Assembly (NCBI RefSeq): GCF_000953015.1
Contig: NZ_LN794158.1
Location: forward strand, 310,001-374,000
Length of the DNA: 64,000 nucleotides
Reading direction: 5' to 3'
From: Candidatus Methylopumilus turicensis
GTDB taxonomy: Bacteria > Pseudomonadota > Gammaproteobacteria > Burkholderiales > Methylophilaceae
The position numbers and the translations under genes were made by a program. The notes under the pieces were generated by a model that had not been told where the DNA came from, made no database searches, and saw only the letters and a program-made list of their open reading frames with translations. Shown in pieces: positions 34,476 through 44,045 of this stretch (position 1 is its first letter; each line of letters opens with the position of its first letter).

Positions 34476-35468
34476 ATGAAAATAGCCGTATTAGGAGCAG
34501 GTGCTTGGGGAACCGCATTGGCGATGCATATCAGCCAGCAGCACCAAGTTTGCTTGTGGGCGCGCAAAGCTGCCCATGTGGATGGTATGCGCAAGGTGCG
34601 CGCCAACCCTATGTATCTTGGCGATTTCAAATTCAACGATAATCTCAGCGTAGAGTCAGATTTAGGCTTGGCATTGCAAGGCGTCGACTTCATCGTTTCT
34701 GTTGTCCCTACTTGTGGCTTCCGCGATATGTTGCAATCCATCAAAGCGCTTGGCGTAAAGGTGCCAGTTATTTGGGCGAACAAAGGCCTGGAGCCTGTCA
34801 CCGCTAAACTACCTCATGAAGTTGCGCTTGAAGAGCTTGGTCCACATCAAGCGTGGGGTGCACTTTCTGGCCCTAGCTTTGCGGCTGAATTAGTGCGTGG
34901 CTTGCCAACGGCGGTTTCTTTGGCGGTGAACGATGCTGACTTTGCAAAACAAGCAGGTGCCGCGCTTCATGGTGGTTCGCTACGTGTTTATACCAGCACC
35001 GATGTGGCTGGAGTTGCTGTTGGTGGTGCGCTTAAAAATGTGATGGCGATTGCCGCGGGTATTTCAGATGGTATGCAGTTTGGTAACAATGCTCGTGCGG
35101 CAATGATTACGCGTGGGCTGGCTGAAATGACGCGCTTCGGTATGGCGATGGCCGCGCAAAAAGACACCTTTATGGGCTTGGCTGGCGCGGGTGATTTGAT
35201 TTTGACTTGTACCGGACAGTACTCACGTAACCGTGAAGTGGGCTTGCAATTAGCAAGTGGCAAGCTTTTAGCTGAAATCCTAGCGACTTTAGGCCATGTG
35301 GCTGAAGGTGTTTATACCGCGCGTGAAGTCGTGAAGCGCGCCCAAGATTTAGGTGTGGATATGCCGATTACCCATGAGGTAGACCAAGTGCTTTCTCATG
35401 GAAAGTCACCGCGCGATGCGGTGATGGATTTGCTCGGTCGTGAGCAAAAACAAGAGTCTTTTAACTAG
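34476..35468 (+). CDS. gpsA: NAD(P)-dependent glycerol-3-phosphate dehydrogenase
   Basis: GpsA reduces dihydroxyacetone phosphate to sn-glycerol 3-phosphate, the backbone of phospholipids. The 330-residue protein has the Rossmann motif VLGAGAWGTALA, then VIWANKGLEP, ALSGPSFAAELVRGLPTA, the catalytic-lysine region VGGALKNVMAIAAGISDG, and FMGLAGAGDLILTCTG. AGGATATGCAATG gives a good ribosome-binding site. It converges on trmL. Confidence 0.96.
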   Translation: MKIAVLGAGAWGTALAMHISQQHQVCLWARKAAHVDGMRKVRANPMYLGDFKFNDNLSVESDLGLALQGVDFIVSVVPTCGFRDMLQSIKALGVKVPVIWANKGLEPVTAKLPHEVALEELGPHQAWGALSGPSFAAELVRGLPTAVSLAVNDADFAKQAGAALHGGSLRVYTSTDVAGVAVGGALKNVMAIAAGISDGMQFGNNARAAMITRGLAEMTRFGMAMAAQKDTFMGLAGAGDLILTCTGQYSRNREVGLQLASGKLLAEILATLGHVAEGVYTAREVVKRAQDLGVDMPITHEVDQVLSHGKSPRDAVMDLLGREQKQESFN

Positions 35469-35477
35469 CTGCTACTG

Positions 35478-35942
35478 TTAAACCCCGCCCTCAAAGCCTA
35501 TCTGCCTCCAAGCTTCATAAAGCAACACTGCTGCTGAGTTAGATAAGTTCAAACTGCGGCTTTGCGGCAACATCGGCAACCTGACGCGATGCTCTGCGCT
35601 AAATTCATTTCGTATTTCTTCTGGTAGCCCGCGCGTTTCTGGTCCAAACACAAACACATCGTCTTTCTCAAACTTGATGTTGCCGTGTGAAGTGCTGCCT
35701 TTGGTTGTGATAGCGAACATGCGCTTGCCAGCTAAAGCTATTTTGCACGCCTGCCAATTTTCGTGGATTTGCAAGTTGGCGTATTCGTGATAATCCAAGC
35801 CAGCGCGTTTAAGCTGCTTATCTTCCAATGAGAATCCGAGCGGTTTAACTAAGTGCAGTTGCGCGCCCGTATTGGCACACAGACGAATAATGTTGCCTGT
35901 GTTTGGTGGAATTTCTGGTTCAAATAAGACGATATTAAACAT
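35478..35942 (-). CDS. trmL: tRNA (cytidine/uridine 34-2'-O)-methyltransferase
   Basis: The 154-residue SPOUT methyltransferase modifies the wobble ribose of tRNA-Leu. The signature parts are [39 protein letters not shown] and the knot region [26 protein letters not shown]. The length matches TrmL/YibK (about 155). Its start is directly next to the comF stop on the same strand. Confidence 0.93.
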   Translation of the reverse strand: MFNIVLFEPEIPPNTGNIIRLCANTGAQLHLVKPLGFSLEDKQLKRAGLDYHEYANLQIHENWQACKIALAGKRMFAITTKGSTSHGNIKFEKDDVFVFGPETRGLPEEIRNEFSAEHRVRLPMLPQSRSLNLSNSAAVLLYEAWRQIGFEGGV

Positions 35943-36647
35943 TTACTTTGCGAGTGTGCGTGCGATAAGCCAACATTCTACATGAGCTGCACCTTTTGCC
36001 TTGACTGCTTTTGCAAGTGCGTTGAGACTGGCCCCCGTGGTCATCACGTCATCAACGAGGGCAATGCGCAGACCGCTTAAATCTTCATGGCAGATGAAAG
36101 CGCCCTTCATATTCCGTGCACGTTCTTTAAGCGGTAGGCTGGCTTGCGGTGGGGAGTGTTTGATTCGCGCAACGGCCTGACTATTGACTACAATATTTGA
36201 GCGTTTGCCGATGATGCGTGCAATTTCTAAAGATTGATTAAAGCCACGTTCTTGCAATCTGTTTGGATGCAACGGCATGGGAATAATGAGGTCTATGTTG
36301 TGTGGTTTAAGTTTTTGGAGCATTAAGTTGGCAAAGGTTTCCGCTAAAAACAATTGCTGCTGATATTTGTATTGTTGCAATACTTGGCTGATGGGATACG
36401 CATAAGTAAATGCCGCAGTGGTTAGGTCAAAGTCTGGCGTTGATGCAAGACATGAACCACAATGCTGGCGTTCAAAACTTGGCAAACCGCATTGTGGGCA
36501 AGAAGATTGGTCATGGTAAGGCAGGTCGCAAAGACAGTCACTGCAAACCCCCAAGCTACCGCCCTTACTTGCGGAGCACAGCAGGCAAGCTTGTGGAAAT
36601 AGGCTTGCTTTGAACATTTGCTTAAATTTTAACCAGTGGTTATTCAA
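35943..36647 (-). CDS. ComF-family phosphoribosyltransferase-like protein
   Basis: The 234-residue protein has an N-terminal double zinc ribbon (CLLCSAS, CSDCLCDLPYHDQSSCPQCGLPS, CGSC; about 20-70). The C-terminal PRTase domain has the PRPP-binding motif IALVDDVMTTGASL (about 193-206). ComF proteins help take up single-stranded DNA in transformation in several bacteria, while GntX is a relative. No other competence gene is in the window, so I leave the symbol empty. It is 62 nt from the divergent biotin operon. Confidence 0.88.
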   Translation of the reverse strand: MNNHWLKFKQMFKASLFPQACLLCSASKGGSLGVCSDCLCDLPYHDQSSCPQCGLPSFERQHCGSCLASTPDFDLTTAAFTYAYPISQVLQQYKYQQQLFLAETFANLMLQKLKPHNIDLIIPMPLHPNRLQERGFNQSLEIARIIGKRSNIVVNSQAVARIKHSPPQASLPLKERARNMKGAFICHEDLSGLRIALVDDVMTTGASLNALAKAVKAKGAAHVECWLIARTLAK

Positions 36648-36671
36648 TGAATGGCTTTCTACTTAACAATG

Positions 36672-36677
36672 TATAAT
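36672..36677 (+). promoter_or_regulatory. probable -10 box of the biotin operon
   Basis: A perfect TATAAT preceded directly by TG lies 33 nt before ATG 36710. The -35 is poor. No BirA-type palindrome (TTGTAAACC-N-GGTTTACAA) is visible between comF and this operon. Confidence 0.4.
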
Positions 36678-36709
36678 CATTAATATTATTAGTCTTCAGT
36701 AGGCCCGTC

Positions 36710-37123
36710 ATGATGGAATCCGCTTCAAATACACATCATATTATTACTGCTAAACAACAAATGCGCTCTGCACAGGGATTTACCTTTTTTTCCTGTTTGG
36801 CGGTGTTGCTTCTGCCTTTAGTGATTCCTCTTTTTATATGGGTGGCCGCTTCGATCTTTATGTACGCGGCAGCGGCTAATCATCCTAATCACAAAATCTG
36901 TGAGTACATGACAAAGTCAGCTTACCGATTCTATTCCACTTTTGCTTTGCTGGTGGTGATGGCGTTTTTTGGTTTTATGTTAGGTGAAAAAATTGGCGTA
37001 TTAAACGTCTTGTTTTTAGTGTGGGGCATTAGTGTGTTGCTGGTGGTGCCTCTGGGTATTAGAGATATGTTGCGCGCTTCAAAAGAAGATTGGCAAGACA
37101 TGAAGATGGAGATTGAAGCATGA
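36710..37123 (+). CDS. membrane protein of unknown function leading the biotin operon
   Basis: The 137-residue protein has three predicted membrane segments (about 26-52, 73-92 and 97-117) and a charged C-terminal tail ([20 protein letters not shown]). I do not recognise the family. Two ATG codons are adjacent (36710 and 36713). The stop overlaps the bioB start by 4 bp (ATGA), so it is translationally coupled to biotin synthase. A role in biotin or precursor handling is possible but unproven; it could also be an unrelated gene that happens to share the transcript. Confidence 0.65.
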   Translation: MMESASNTHHIITAKQQMRSAQGFTFFSCLAVLLLPLVIPLFIWVAASIFMYAAAANHPNHKICEYMTKSAYRFYSTFALLVVMAFFGFMLGEKIGVLNVLFLVWGISVLLVVPLGIRDMLRASKEDWQDMKMEIEA

Positions 37124-38133
37124 GCGAGTTAAATATGGATGTAAATGTGAGCGTGGTTGAAGCATCAAGTATTAAGCGCAATGTCGCCCCAGTTGAAACA
37201 GAGCAGCGCTGGAGTGTCGCGCAAATTGTGGCATTGTTTGAGTTGCCATTTAGCGACTTAATCCACCGCGCGCAAACTGTGCATCGTGAAAATTTTGATC
37301 CCAATGCTGTGCAAGTGAGCACATTGCTTTCAATCAAGACCGGCGGTTGTTCGGAGGACTGTGGTTATTGCCCACAAGCTGCGCGTTATCACACGGACGT
37401 GGAAAATGAGCCTCTGATGCCTATTGATGAAGTATTGGCCGCTGCTCGCGCAGCCAAAGAAAGCGGTGCGAGCCGCTTCTGTATGGGCGCTGCATGGCGT
37501 AGCCCTAAGCAAAAAGATTTAGAGCCTGTGCTTAAAATGATTTCAGAAGTTAAAGCGATGGGTTTACAGACATGCGCCACTTTGGGCATGTTAAAAGAGG
37601 GGCAAGCCGCGCAATTGAAGGATGCAGGTCTTGATTACTACAACCACAACTTAGATACCGCGCCAGAATTCTATGGTGATGTCATCACGACGCGGACCTA
37701 CCAAGATCGATTGGATACATTGGACAGCGTGCGTGAGGCAGACATTAACGTATGTTGTGGCGGCATTATCGGTATGGGCGAAAGTCGCAACCAACGTGCC
37801 GGTCTGATTGCGCAACTTGCCAATATGGAACGTCCACCAGAAAGCGTGCCAATTAACTTGCTCACGCAAGTCGAAGGTACGCCATTGCATGGCGTGGAAG
37901 ATTTAGATCAGTTTGAATTTATCCGTACTATTGCCGCGGCACGCATCACCATGCCCAAGAGCTTCGTTCGCCTTTCAGCGGGTCGCCAAAGCATGCATGA
38001 AGGCATTCAAGCATTGTGCTTTATTGCTGGCGCGAATTCGATTTTTTATGGTGAAAAATTACTCACCACAGGCAACCCAGAAGCGGAAACAGATAAACAG
38101 CTGTTTGCCAAATTGGGTCTACATCCAATTTAA
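37120..38133 (+). CDS. bioB: biotin synthase
   Basis: BioB is a radical-SAM enzyme that inserts sulfur into dethiobiotin. The 337-residue protein has the CxxxCxxC cluster motif CSEDCGYC (Cys77, Cys81, Cys84). Blocks for the second 2Fe-2S site and SAM binding follow: [61 protein letters not shown] and [13 protein letters not shown]. The N-terminus is about 20 residues longer than usual because of the overlap with the upstream gene. It is followed by a hairpin before bioF. Confidence 0.96.
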   Translation: MSELNMDVNVSVVEASSIKRNVAPVETEQRWSVAQIVALFELPFSDLIHRAQTVHRENFDPNAVQVSTLLSIKTGGCSEDCGYCPQAARYHTDVENEPLMPIDEVLAAARAAKESGASRFCMGAAWRSPKQKDLEPVLKMISEVKAMGLQTCATLGMLKEGQAAQLKDAGLDYYNHNLDTAPEFYGDVITTRTYQDRLDTLDSVREADINVCCGGIIGMGESRNQRAGLIAQLANMERPPESVPINLLTQVEGTPLHGVEDLDQFEFIRTIAAARITMPKSFVRLSAGRQSMHEGIQALCFIAGANSIFYGEKLLTTGNPEAETDKQLFAKLGLHPI

Positions 38134-38140
38134 TCATTTT

Positions 38141-38162
38141 GCGTGACGTGCAAACGTTACGC
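38141..38162 (+). other. bioB-bioF intercistronic hairpin
   Basis: GCGTGACGT-GCAA-ACGTTACGC can form a 9-bp stem with one G-U pair. A second possible pairing, CATTTT (38135-38140) with AAAATG (38171-38176), encloses it and would include the bioF start codon ATG 38174. There is no T-tract. It could lower bioF translation or mark an RNA processing site. Confidence 0.5.
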
Positions 38163-38173
38163 GCATTTACAAA

Positions 38174-39337
38174 ATGATAGAACAACTTAAATCAGAACTC
38201 GCGGAGCGTGCGCAAGCAGGTTTAAAGCGTAAGCGGCGCTTGCTGCAAAGCCCTCAAGCTGCCCACTTGGTTGCAGATGATCAGCACCTGCTCTCATTCG
38301 CCAGCAATGATTATCTTGGTTTGGCAAATCATCCTGATTTAATCCTCGCCTTTCAACAAGCGGCTCAACTAGCGGGCGTGGGTGGTGGGGCATCCCATCT
38401 TATTACAGGCCATCATCAATTTCACCATGAAGCAGAACAAGCATTGGCGGGCTTTGTAGGTTCGCCATCAGGCTTGCTGTTTAGCACAGGTTATATGGCG
38501 AATATGGGGGTAGTTGCGGCATTGCTTGGACGTAACGATGCAATCTTTGCGGATAAACTTAATCATGCCTCATTGAATGATGCCGCCGTTTTGTCGCGTG
38601 CAGAATTAAATCGCTATGCACATCAAGATTTATCCCAATTAGAGCAAATGCTCGCGGCCAGCAATGCGCCAAGAAAGCTAGTCATTGTTGATGCAGTATT
38701 TAGTATGGATGGTGACATCGCTCCTGTCCCTGAACTGCTTGCACTTTGCGAAAAATATGACGCCTATTTTTTGCTTGATGATGCCCATGGTTTTGGTGTG
38801 TTGGGTCGCCAAGGTCGCGGTATTTTGAGTCATTTTAATGTGATATCCCCACGCATTATCTACATGGCAACATTAGGTAAGGCGGCAGGCGTTGCGGGCG
38901 CCTTTGTGGCTGGCGATGAAACGATCATTGAGTATTTAATTCAGTCGGCTAACACTTATATTTATACGACGGCGAGCCCGCCAGCATTGGCGGCGGCTTT
39001 GGTCACGGCGGTTAATGTGATGAAAAAAGATGAGGCGCGTCATCAGCATTTGCGGGATTTAATTGCTTATTTCAAAGAAAATTTAAGCCTTAAAAAATGG
39101 CAGTTAATGCCATCGGATACTGCGATACAACCTATCGTTGTGGGTAGTAATGAAGCGACGCTCGGACTAAGTAACTATCTCCTGGCGCTGGGTGTCTTGG
39201 TGCCAGCCATCCGTCCACCGACTGTGCCAAAAAATACTGCACGTCTTCGTATTTCACTATCGGCAGCACATACTTTAGATGATGTGAAATTACTGATTCA
39301 GCATTTGCATGAAGCTGAGCAGGTGTTGGCCACATGA
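38174..39337 (+). CDS. bioF: 8-amino-7-oxononanoate synthase
   Basis: BioF condenses pimeloyl-ACP with alanine, using PLP. The 387-residue protein has FASNDYLGLANHP, GVGGGASHLITGH, FSTGYMANMG, DAVFSMDGDIAPVPEL, the PLP region LLDDAHGFGVLG, and the lysine motif MATLGKAAGVAGAF (Lys near 236). The final RPPTVPKNTARLRISLSAAHT is typical. The stop overlaps bioH by 4 bp. Confidence 0.95.
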   Translation: MIEQLKSELAERAQAGLKRKRRLLQSPQAAHLVADDQHLLSFASNDYLGLANHPDLILAFQQAAQLAGVGGGASHLITGHHQFHHEAEQALAGFVGSPSGLLFSTGYMANMGVVAALLGRNDAIFADKLNHASLNDAAVLSRAELNRYAHQDLSQLEQMLAASNAPRKLVIVDAVFSMDGDIAPVPELLALCEKYDAYFLLDDAHGFGVLGRQGRGILSHFNVISPRIIYMATLGKAAGVAGAFVAGDETIIEYLIQSANTYIYTTASPPALAAALVTAVNVMKKDEARHQHLRDLIAYFKENLSLKKWQLMPSDTAIQPIVVGSNEATLGLSNYLLALGVLVPAIRPPTVPKNTARLRISLSAAHTLDDVKLLIQHLHEAEQVLAT

Positions 39338-40092
39338 GTCTGCATATTGAAAAAATAGGGCAGGGTGAGCCACTTGTGATGATTCATGGTTGGGGGATGC
39401 ATAGCGGCATGTGGATGCAAGCGCGTGATTTACTCAGTCAGCATTTTGAATTGCACTTGGTGGATTTGCCAGGCATGGGGCACAGCGACAATATTGATGT
39501 GTATAACCTACACACGATTGCTGAAAAAGTTGCGCAGGAAATGCCAGCCAATGCTTATCTTCTCGGTTGGTCATTGGGGGGATTAATTGCAACAAAAATC
39601 GCCTTAATCACCCCCATTAAAAAGCTGATTTTGGTCGGGAGTACGCCATGTTTCGTAGCCCGGGATGATTGGCAACAAGGCATGCCTAGCGATGTATTTG
39701 AAAGTTTTTTTGCAGGGGCGATGCAGGATTATCAAGGCACAATGAATAAGCTTTTGGCGCTCATTGCGATGGGAAGCGGCAATGCGCGCGCGACCTCCAA
39801 AATATTACGTGAGGCACTTAGTCTCCGTCCTGCCCCTCATCAACAAGGCTTACTTGGCGCTTTAGATATTTTGCGTACAGGGGATGTGCGTGCTGACTTG
39901 CCAAGCCTGAAAATGCCAACCTTGGTGATACATGGCACTCATGACAAATTAGCCTCATTAAGTGCGGCCGAATGGACGGCTAAGACTTTGCCGAACGCAG
40001 CGTTATTGACCTTACCAAGCGCCGCGCACGAGCCATTTATTTCGCATCCTGAATTATTCAGCCAAAAAGTCACAGAGTTTTTACACTTATGA
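39334..40092 (+). CDS. bioH: pimeloyl-[acyl-carrier protein] methyl ester esterase
   Basis: BioH removes the methyl group from pimeloyl-ACP methyl ester, ending the BioC-started chain. The 252-residue alpha/beta hydrolase has HGWGMHSGMW (oxyanion region), nucleophile Ser80 in LLGWSLGG, an Asp in IHGTHDKLAS and His in PSAAHEPF. It overlaps both neighbours by 4 bp (bioF and bioC), so the operon is translationally coupled. Confidence 0.93.
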   Translation: MSLHIEKIGQGEPLVMIHGWGMHSGMWMQARDLLSQHFELHLVDLPGMGHSDNIDVYNLHTIAEKVAQEMPANAYLLGWSLGGLIATKIALITPIKKLILVGSTPCFVARDDWQQGMPSDVFESFFAGAMQDYQGTMNKLLALIAMGSGNARATSKILREALSLRPAPHQQGLLGALDILRTGDVRADLPSLKMPTLVIHGTHDKLASLSAAEWTAKTLPNAALLTLPSAAHEPFISHPELFSQKVTEFLHL

Positions 40093-41006
40093 GCCAAGCC
40101 CCTTCCGAGCAAGATGTTTACCACCTAGATAAAGCGCGCGTCCGTGCGTCATTTGACCGTGCGGCCAATACTTACGATGCGGCGGCAGTGATGCAAAAGC
40201 TGGTGCGTGAAGAAATGCTTAGCCGTTTAGATTTAGTGAGTATGCAACCCACAAGCATATTAGATGCGGGCTGTGGCACAGGTCATGCCAGCCAAGCCTT
40301 GATGCAAAAGTACCCAAAATCTCAAGTTGTTTCGCTGGATTTGGCAATGGGTATGTTGCACAAAAGCCAGTCCACGAATACCTCCCTTATTCAGCGCATC
40401 AAGCAAACCTTAGGTGTTAATAAGCAGCATTTCCTGTGTGCAGATATCGAACAGCTCCCTTTGGCGGATGCCAGTTTGGATATGGTGTGGTCTAACCTTG
40501 CGATTCAATGGTGCAATGATTTAGATGCCGCTTTCACTCATATCCATCGCGTGCTTCGTCATGAAGGTCTGCTGACGTTTAGCACGCTTGGGCCCGATAC
40601 GCTGAAAGAGTTGCGTGCGGCTTCAAGTGTGGATGGCGAGCATGTGCACGTCAGTCGTTTTATTGATATGCATGATATTGGCGATGCTTTGGTGCGTGCG
40701 GGTTTTGCGGCGCCTGTTTTGGATGTAGAACACATTACGCTGACTTACAATGATGTGATGGCCGTGATGCGCGATTTGAAGGCTATCGGCGCGCATAATG
40801 CGGCTGATGGCCGGAGTCGTGGCTTGCAAGGTCGAGGTTTTTTAAAGCAGATTGCTGAACACTACGAGCGCTTTAGAAAAGATGGGAAGTTGCCTGCTAC
40901 GTTTGAAGTGATTTATGGCCACGCTTGGAAGCCCGCGGCTAGACCTAAAACAAAAATCGACTTAGAGGCTGGCTTTGCGCCTGTGACTTTTCATGCAAAA
41001 AAATAA
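40089..41006 (+). CDS. bioC: malonyl-[acyl-carrier protein] O-methyltransferase
   Basis: BioC methylates malonyl-ACP so that it can enter fatty-acid elongation and become pimeloyl-ACP. The 305-residue protein has the N-terminal DKARVRASFDRAANTYDAAA stretch, the SAM motif ILDAGCGTGHAS, then SLDLAMGML, LPLADASLDMVWSNLAIQWCND and FSTLGPDTLKELR, all BioC-specific. An insert of about 15 residues (KSQSTNTSLIQRIKQTLGVN) follows the second motif. The end overlaps bioD by 14 nt. Confidence 0.94.
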   Translation: MSQAPSEQDVYHLDKARVRASFDRAANTYDAAAVMQKLVREEMLSRLDLVSMQPTSILDAGCGTGHASQALMQKYPKSQVVSLDLAMGMLHKSQSTNTSLIQRIKQTLGVNKQHFLCADIEQLPLADASLDMVWSNLAIQWCNDLDAAFTHIHRVLRHEGLLTFSTLGPDTLKELRAASSVDGEHVHVSRFIDMHDIGDALVRAGFAAPVLDVEHITLTYNDVMAVMRDLKAIGAHNAADGRSRGLQGRGFLKQIAEHYERFRKDGKLPATFEVIYGHAWKPAARPKTKIDLEAGFAPVTFHAKK

Positions 41007-41649
41007 GACCGCCTATTTTATTACTGGCACTGATACCGACGTTGGTAAAACTTATGTTGCCGCTGCCTTAGTTCGTCATTTCGTACACCAAGGCTTGCAA
41101 GCGGTTGGCATGAAGCCAGTCGCTGCTGGGGCTGAGATGGTGAATGGTCGTTTGCTTAATAGTGACGTGACTGCACTTATTAAAGCCAGTAACGTGGATG
41201 CTGATTTGGCTTTGATGAATCCTTATGTATTTGCTCCCGCGATTGCGCCTCACATTGCCGCTGAGCAGGTTAGCATGACGGTTTCATTAGATGATATTCA
41301 GCAAGCTTTTGATGCCTTACAAGCAAAAGCCGATGTAGTGGTGGTGGAAGGGGCGGGCGGTTTTCGTGTACCCATTAATCGCCAAGAAACCATGGCGGAT
41401 TTAGCGGTGAAACTCAATCTCCCCGTGATTATGGTGGTGGGTGTTCGCTTGGGCTGTATTAATCATGCACTCATGACAGCTGGCTCTATTGGAGCGGCAG
41501 GGTTAAATTTAGTAGGCTGGGTGGCTAACCGCCTTGATCCTAATATGCCAGCCATTGAGGAAAATATTGCAACGCTAAAAGCCATGATTAAAGCGCCTTG
41601 TATTGCAGATGTGGCTTGGGGTGAAGAGCCCCAATTTATTGATTTTTAA
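40993..41649 (+). CDS. bioD: dethiobiotin synthetase
   Basis: BioD closes the ureido ring from 7,8-diaminononanoate, CO2 and ATP. The 218-residue P-loop protein has ITGTDTDVGKTYVAAALV, GMKPVAAG, VEGAGGFRVPIN and GWVANRLDP. It overlaps bioC by 14 nt at its start. Its 3' end overlaps the opposing membrane-protein gene by 14 nt. bioA, which makes the BioD substrate, is not in this window. Confidence 0.95.
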   Translation: MQKNKTAYFITGTDTDVGKTYVAAALVRHFVHQGLQAVGMKPVAAGAEMVNGRLLNSDVTALIKASNVDADLALMNPYVFAPAIAPHIAAEQVSMTVSLDDIQQAFDALQAKADVVVVEGAGGFRVPINRQETMADLAVKLNLPVIMVVGVRLGCINHALMTAGSIGAAGLNLVGWVANRLDPNMPAIEENIATLKAMIKAPCIADVAWGEEPQFIDF

Positions 41650-42118
41650 CTTTGCGTTTTTGCTTAAATCGATAGGTCAGCAAAATGATCAAACCGGCGA
41701 CATTGGGATACCAAATATACCAATGTGACCAAGGGATGCCATCAATACTAAAGTCTGAGAACGGCCAAAATAGCGGCGTGGCGAAGTAGGATTTAGCGTG
41801 GAATGGAAAATCAAGCAGGATGTGAAAAGGCCACGCAAGCATGGCAAACGCAATGTCTTTGCGCCACAACCATACCAATCCAACTACAGAAAAACAAACG
41901 ATGACGCTATGCCCAAAAGCATAGTTGGTGAATAGCCAAGACGGCAGTGTTTCTAGCGGCGGTTTGCCAAAATGCCATGTGCCACTCAGCATGTTAAGCA
42001 GCATCAATGCGCCGAAAGAAATTAAATCAGGTGCAGCACCAAATAGAATTGCCAACCACGCATGGCGCTTGTGACCGAATAATCCATATCCCCAAAGTGC
42101 GTGGCTAAAGGTATCCAT
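41636..42118 (-). CDS. YdjM/DUF457-like integral membrane protein (putative metal-dependent hydrolase)
   Basis: The 160-residue protein has four to five membrane segments and a set of conserved-looking polar residues in them: DTFSHALWGYG, GAAPDLISF, FGHSVIV, and WPFHILLDFPFH followed by LFWPFS. This His/Asp pattern is that of the YdjM/DUF457 group, often labelled membrane-bound metal-dependent hydrolase, with little experimental support. It follows nadD by 8 nt on the same strand. Confidence 0.65.
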   Translation of the reverse strand: MDTFSHALWGYGLFGHKRHAWLAILFGAAPDLISFGALMLLNMLSGTWHFGKPPLETLPSWLFTNYAFGHSVIVCFSVVGLVWLWRKDIAFAMLAWPFHILLDFPFHAKSYFATPLFWPFSDFSIDGIPWSHWYIWYPNVAGLIILLTYRFKQKRKVKNQ

Positions 42119-42126
42119 TTATTTAT

Positions 42127-42759
42127 TTATTGGTAGAGCTGATGTTGTTGAATGTAGTGAATAACATGGCTCGGCATTACATCGCTGACATTAGTTTTGG
42201 ATGCGATGTTTTCTCGAATTTGTGTAGATGAAATGTCCAAAGCCGCAATTTCTTGCATTAATATTTTTCCGTTGGCGGAGTTTTTAAGGGCATTTAGATG
42301 GTTGGTTTGATGCTTTTCAACGAGAGACTCAATCTTAGCGTTCCAAGTTAAGTCTTCAGATTGCGGGCGTTTGACCACCACAAAATGGCAGTAGTCGAGC
42401 AGCTCATTCCAGCGATGCCATGTGTGCAACCTTGCGAAAGCATCCGAACCTATCAGCCAGCAAATACTGACTTTGTCGCCAAGTTCTTCACGTAATGAAA
42501 TGAGACTATCGATGGTGTAGGACGGGCCTGCGCGATCAAGTTCGCGGCTATCAATCTGAAATGTGGGATGGTCAACAATCGCAAGTTTTACCATGTCAGC
42601 GCGTTGTTCTGCGCTGACGTTTGGCAAATCTTTTAATGCAGGAATTGCAGCAGGCATGAAACGAACTGTCTCAAAAGCAAGCGTTTGTTGTAAGCGTTCA
42701 GCAAGGTGCAGGTGGCCGTTATGGATGGGATTAAACGTACCGCCTAAAATACCTATCAT
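42127..42759 (-). CDS. nadD: nicotinate-nucleotide adenylyltransferase
   Basis: NadD makes deamido-NAD from nicotinate mononucleotide and ATP. The 210-residue protein has the nucleotidyltransferase opening GGTFNPIHNGHLHLA (HxGH), MPAAIPALKD, TIDSLISLREELG, WLIGSDAFARLHTWHRW and the C-terminal ISSTQIREN (ISSTxIR). The gene starts 9 nt after the proA stop. The partners rsfS and rlmH that often follow nadD are not here. Confidence 0.93.
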   Translation of the reverse strand: MIGILGGTFNPIHNGHLHLAERLQQTLAFETVRFMPAAIPALKDLPNVSAEQRADMVKLAIVDHPTFQIDSRELDRAGPSYTIDSLISLREELGDKVSICWLIGSDAFARLHTWHRWNELLDYCHFVVVKRPQSEDLTWNAKIESLVEKHQTNHLNALKNSANGKILMQEIAALDISSTQIRENIASKTNVSDVMPSHVIHYIQQHQLYQ

Positions 42760-42768
42760 GAATGATAT

Positions 42769-44025
42769 TTAAGCGCGAACATGCCCATCACCCAATACGA
42801 TGTATTTGAGTGAGGTTAAGCCATCAAGACCAACTGGGCCGCGGGCATGGAGCTTATCCGTTGAGATGCCAATCTCAGCGCCCAAGCCATATTCAAAGCC
42901 ATCTGCAAAGCGTGTGGATGCATTTACCATGACGCTGCTTGAGTCCACTTCGCGCAAGAAACGGCGTGCTTTGGTGTAATTCTCAGTCACGATGGCTTCG
43001 GTATGCTGTGATGAATGCTGATTGATATGTGCAATCGCTTCATCTAAGCCCTCAACCACTTTGCAGGAAATAATCGCATCTAAATATTCCGTATAAAAAT
43101 CTTCTTCTGATGCTTTCTTAGCGGCTGGGACCAACGCACAAGTTTCTGCACAACCACGAATCTCAATACCTTTGCTGATCAACATCTCAGCAATTTTTGG
43201 CAGCATGCTGTGGGATACGCTACGTGCCACCAACAAAGATTCTGTGGTGTTGCAAGTGCCAAGACGTTGCGTTTTTGAGTTCTCAACGATGCGTATAGCC
43301 TTTTCAAAATCAGCTTCATCATCTACATAAACGTGACAATTCCCATCTAAATGCTTAATCACAGGAATGCGTGCGTCGGCTGAAATGCGCTCAATGAGGC
43401 CTTTGCCACCTCGCGGCACGATGACATCCACAAACTCTTTCATGGTGATGAGTTCGCCAACCGCAGCACGATCCGTGGTTTCGACGACTTGCACTGCGGC
43501 TTTTGGTAGGCCTGCAGCCGCTAAGCCTTCATGTACTAACTTTGCCAAGGCTTGGTTGCAATGAATAGCTTCTGAGCCGCCACGAAGAATGGTGGCATTG
43601 CCGGATTTAATACATAAGCCGGCCGCATCCACTGTTACATTTGGACGTGCTTCGTAAATGATGCCTATTACGCCAAGTGGTACGCGCATTTTGCCAATCT
43701 GGATACCAGAAGGGCGATACTTCATATCGCTGATTTCGCCAATTGGGTCGGCAAGGCTCGCAATTTGCTGAAGGCCTTCAGCCATTGTCGCAATAGATTT
43801 TTCAGTGAGTGTGAGGCGGTCTAACATGGCTGCTTCCATGCCTGCAGCTTTTGCTGCTGCAAGATCTTGTTGGTTGGCGGCAAGTAGTGCATCTTTTTCA
43901 CGCAAAATCGCTTTAGCGATGGTGGTGAGTGCTAAGTTTTTGGTGTTGGTTTCAGCTTTTGCCATGGCGCGTGAAGCGTTGCGCGCTTCAACTCCAACAT
44001 TGTGCATATACGATTTAATGTCCAT
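42769..44025 (-). CDS. proA: gamma-glutamyl phosphate reductase
   Basis: ProA makes glutamate semialdehyde for proline synthesis. I start it at ATG 44025 (MDIKSYMHN, with AGGAA upstream), giving 418 residues, the normal length; the longer ORF to 44112 reads into holA. Motifs are [59 protein letters not shown], and the catalytic-cysteine block [15 protein letters not shown]. It lies 20 nt downstream of holA. Confidence 0.95.
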   Translation of the reverse strand: MDIKSYMHNVGVEARNASRAMAKAETNTKNLALTTIAKAILREKDALLAANQQDLAAAKAAGMEAAMLDRLTLTEKSIATMAEGLQQIASLADPIGEISDMKYRPSGIQIGKMRVPLGVIGIIYEARPNVTVDAAGLCIKSGNATILRGGSEAIHCNQALAKLVHEGLAAAGLPKAAVQVVETTDRAAVGELITMKEFVDVIVPRGGKGLIERISADARIPVIKHLDGNCHVYVDDEADFEKAIRIVENSKTQRLGTCNTTESLLVARSVSHSMLPKIAEMLISKGIEIRGCAETCALVPAAKKASEEDFYTEYLDAIISCKVVEGLDEAIAHINQHSSQHTEAIVTENYTKARRFLREVDSSSVMVNASTRFADGFEYGLGAEIGISTDKLHARGPVGLDGLTSLKYIVLGDGHVRA

Positions 44026-44045
44026 CAGTGTTCCTAACCTTCTTT

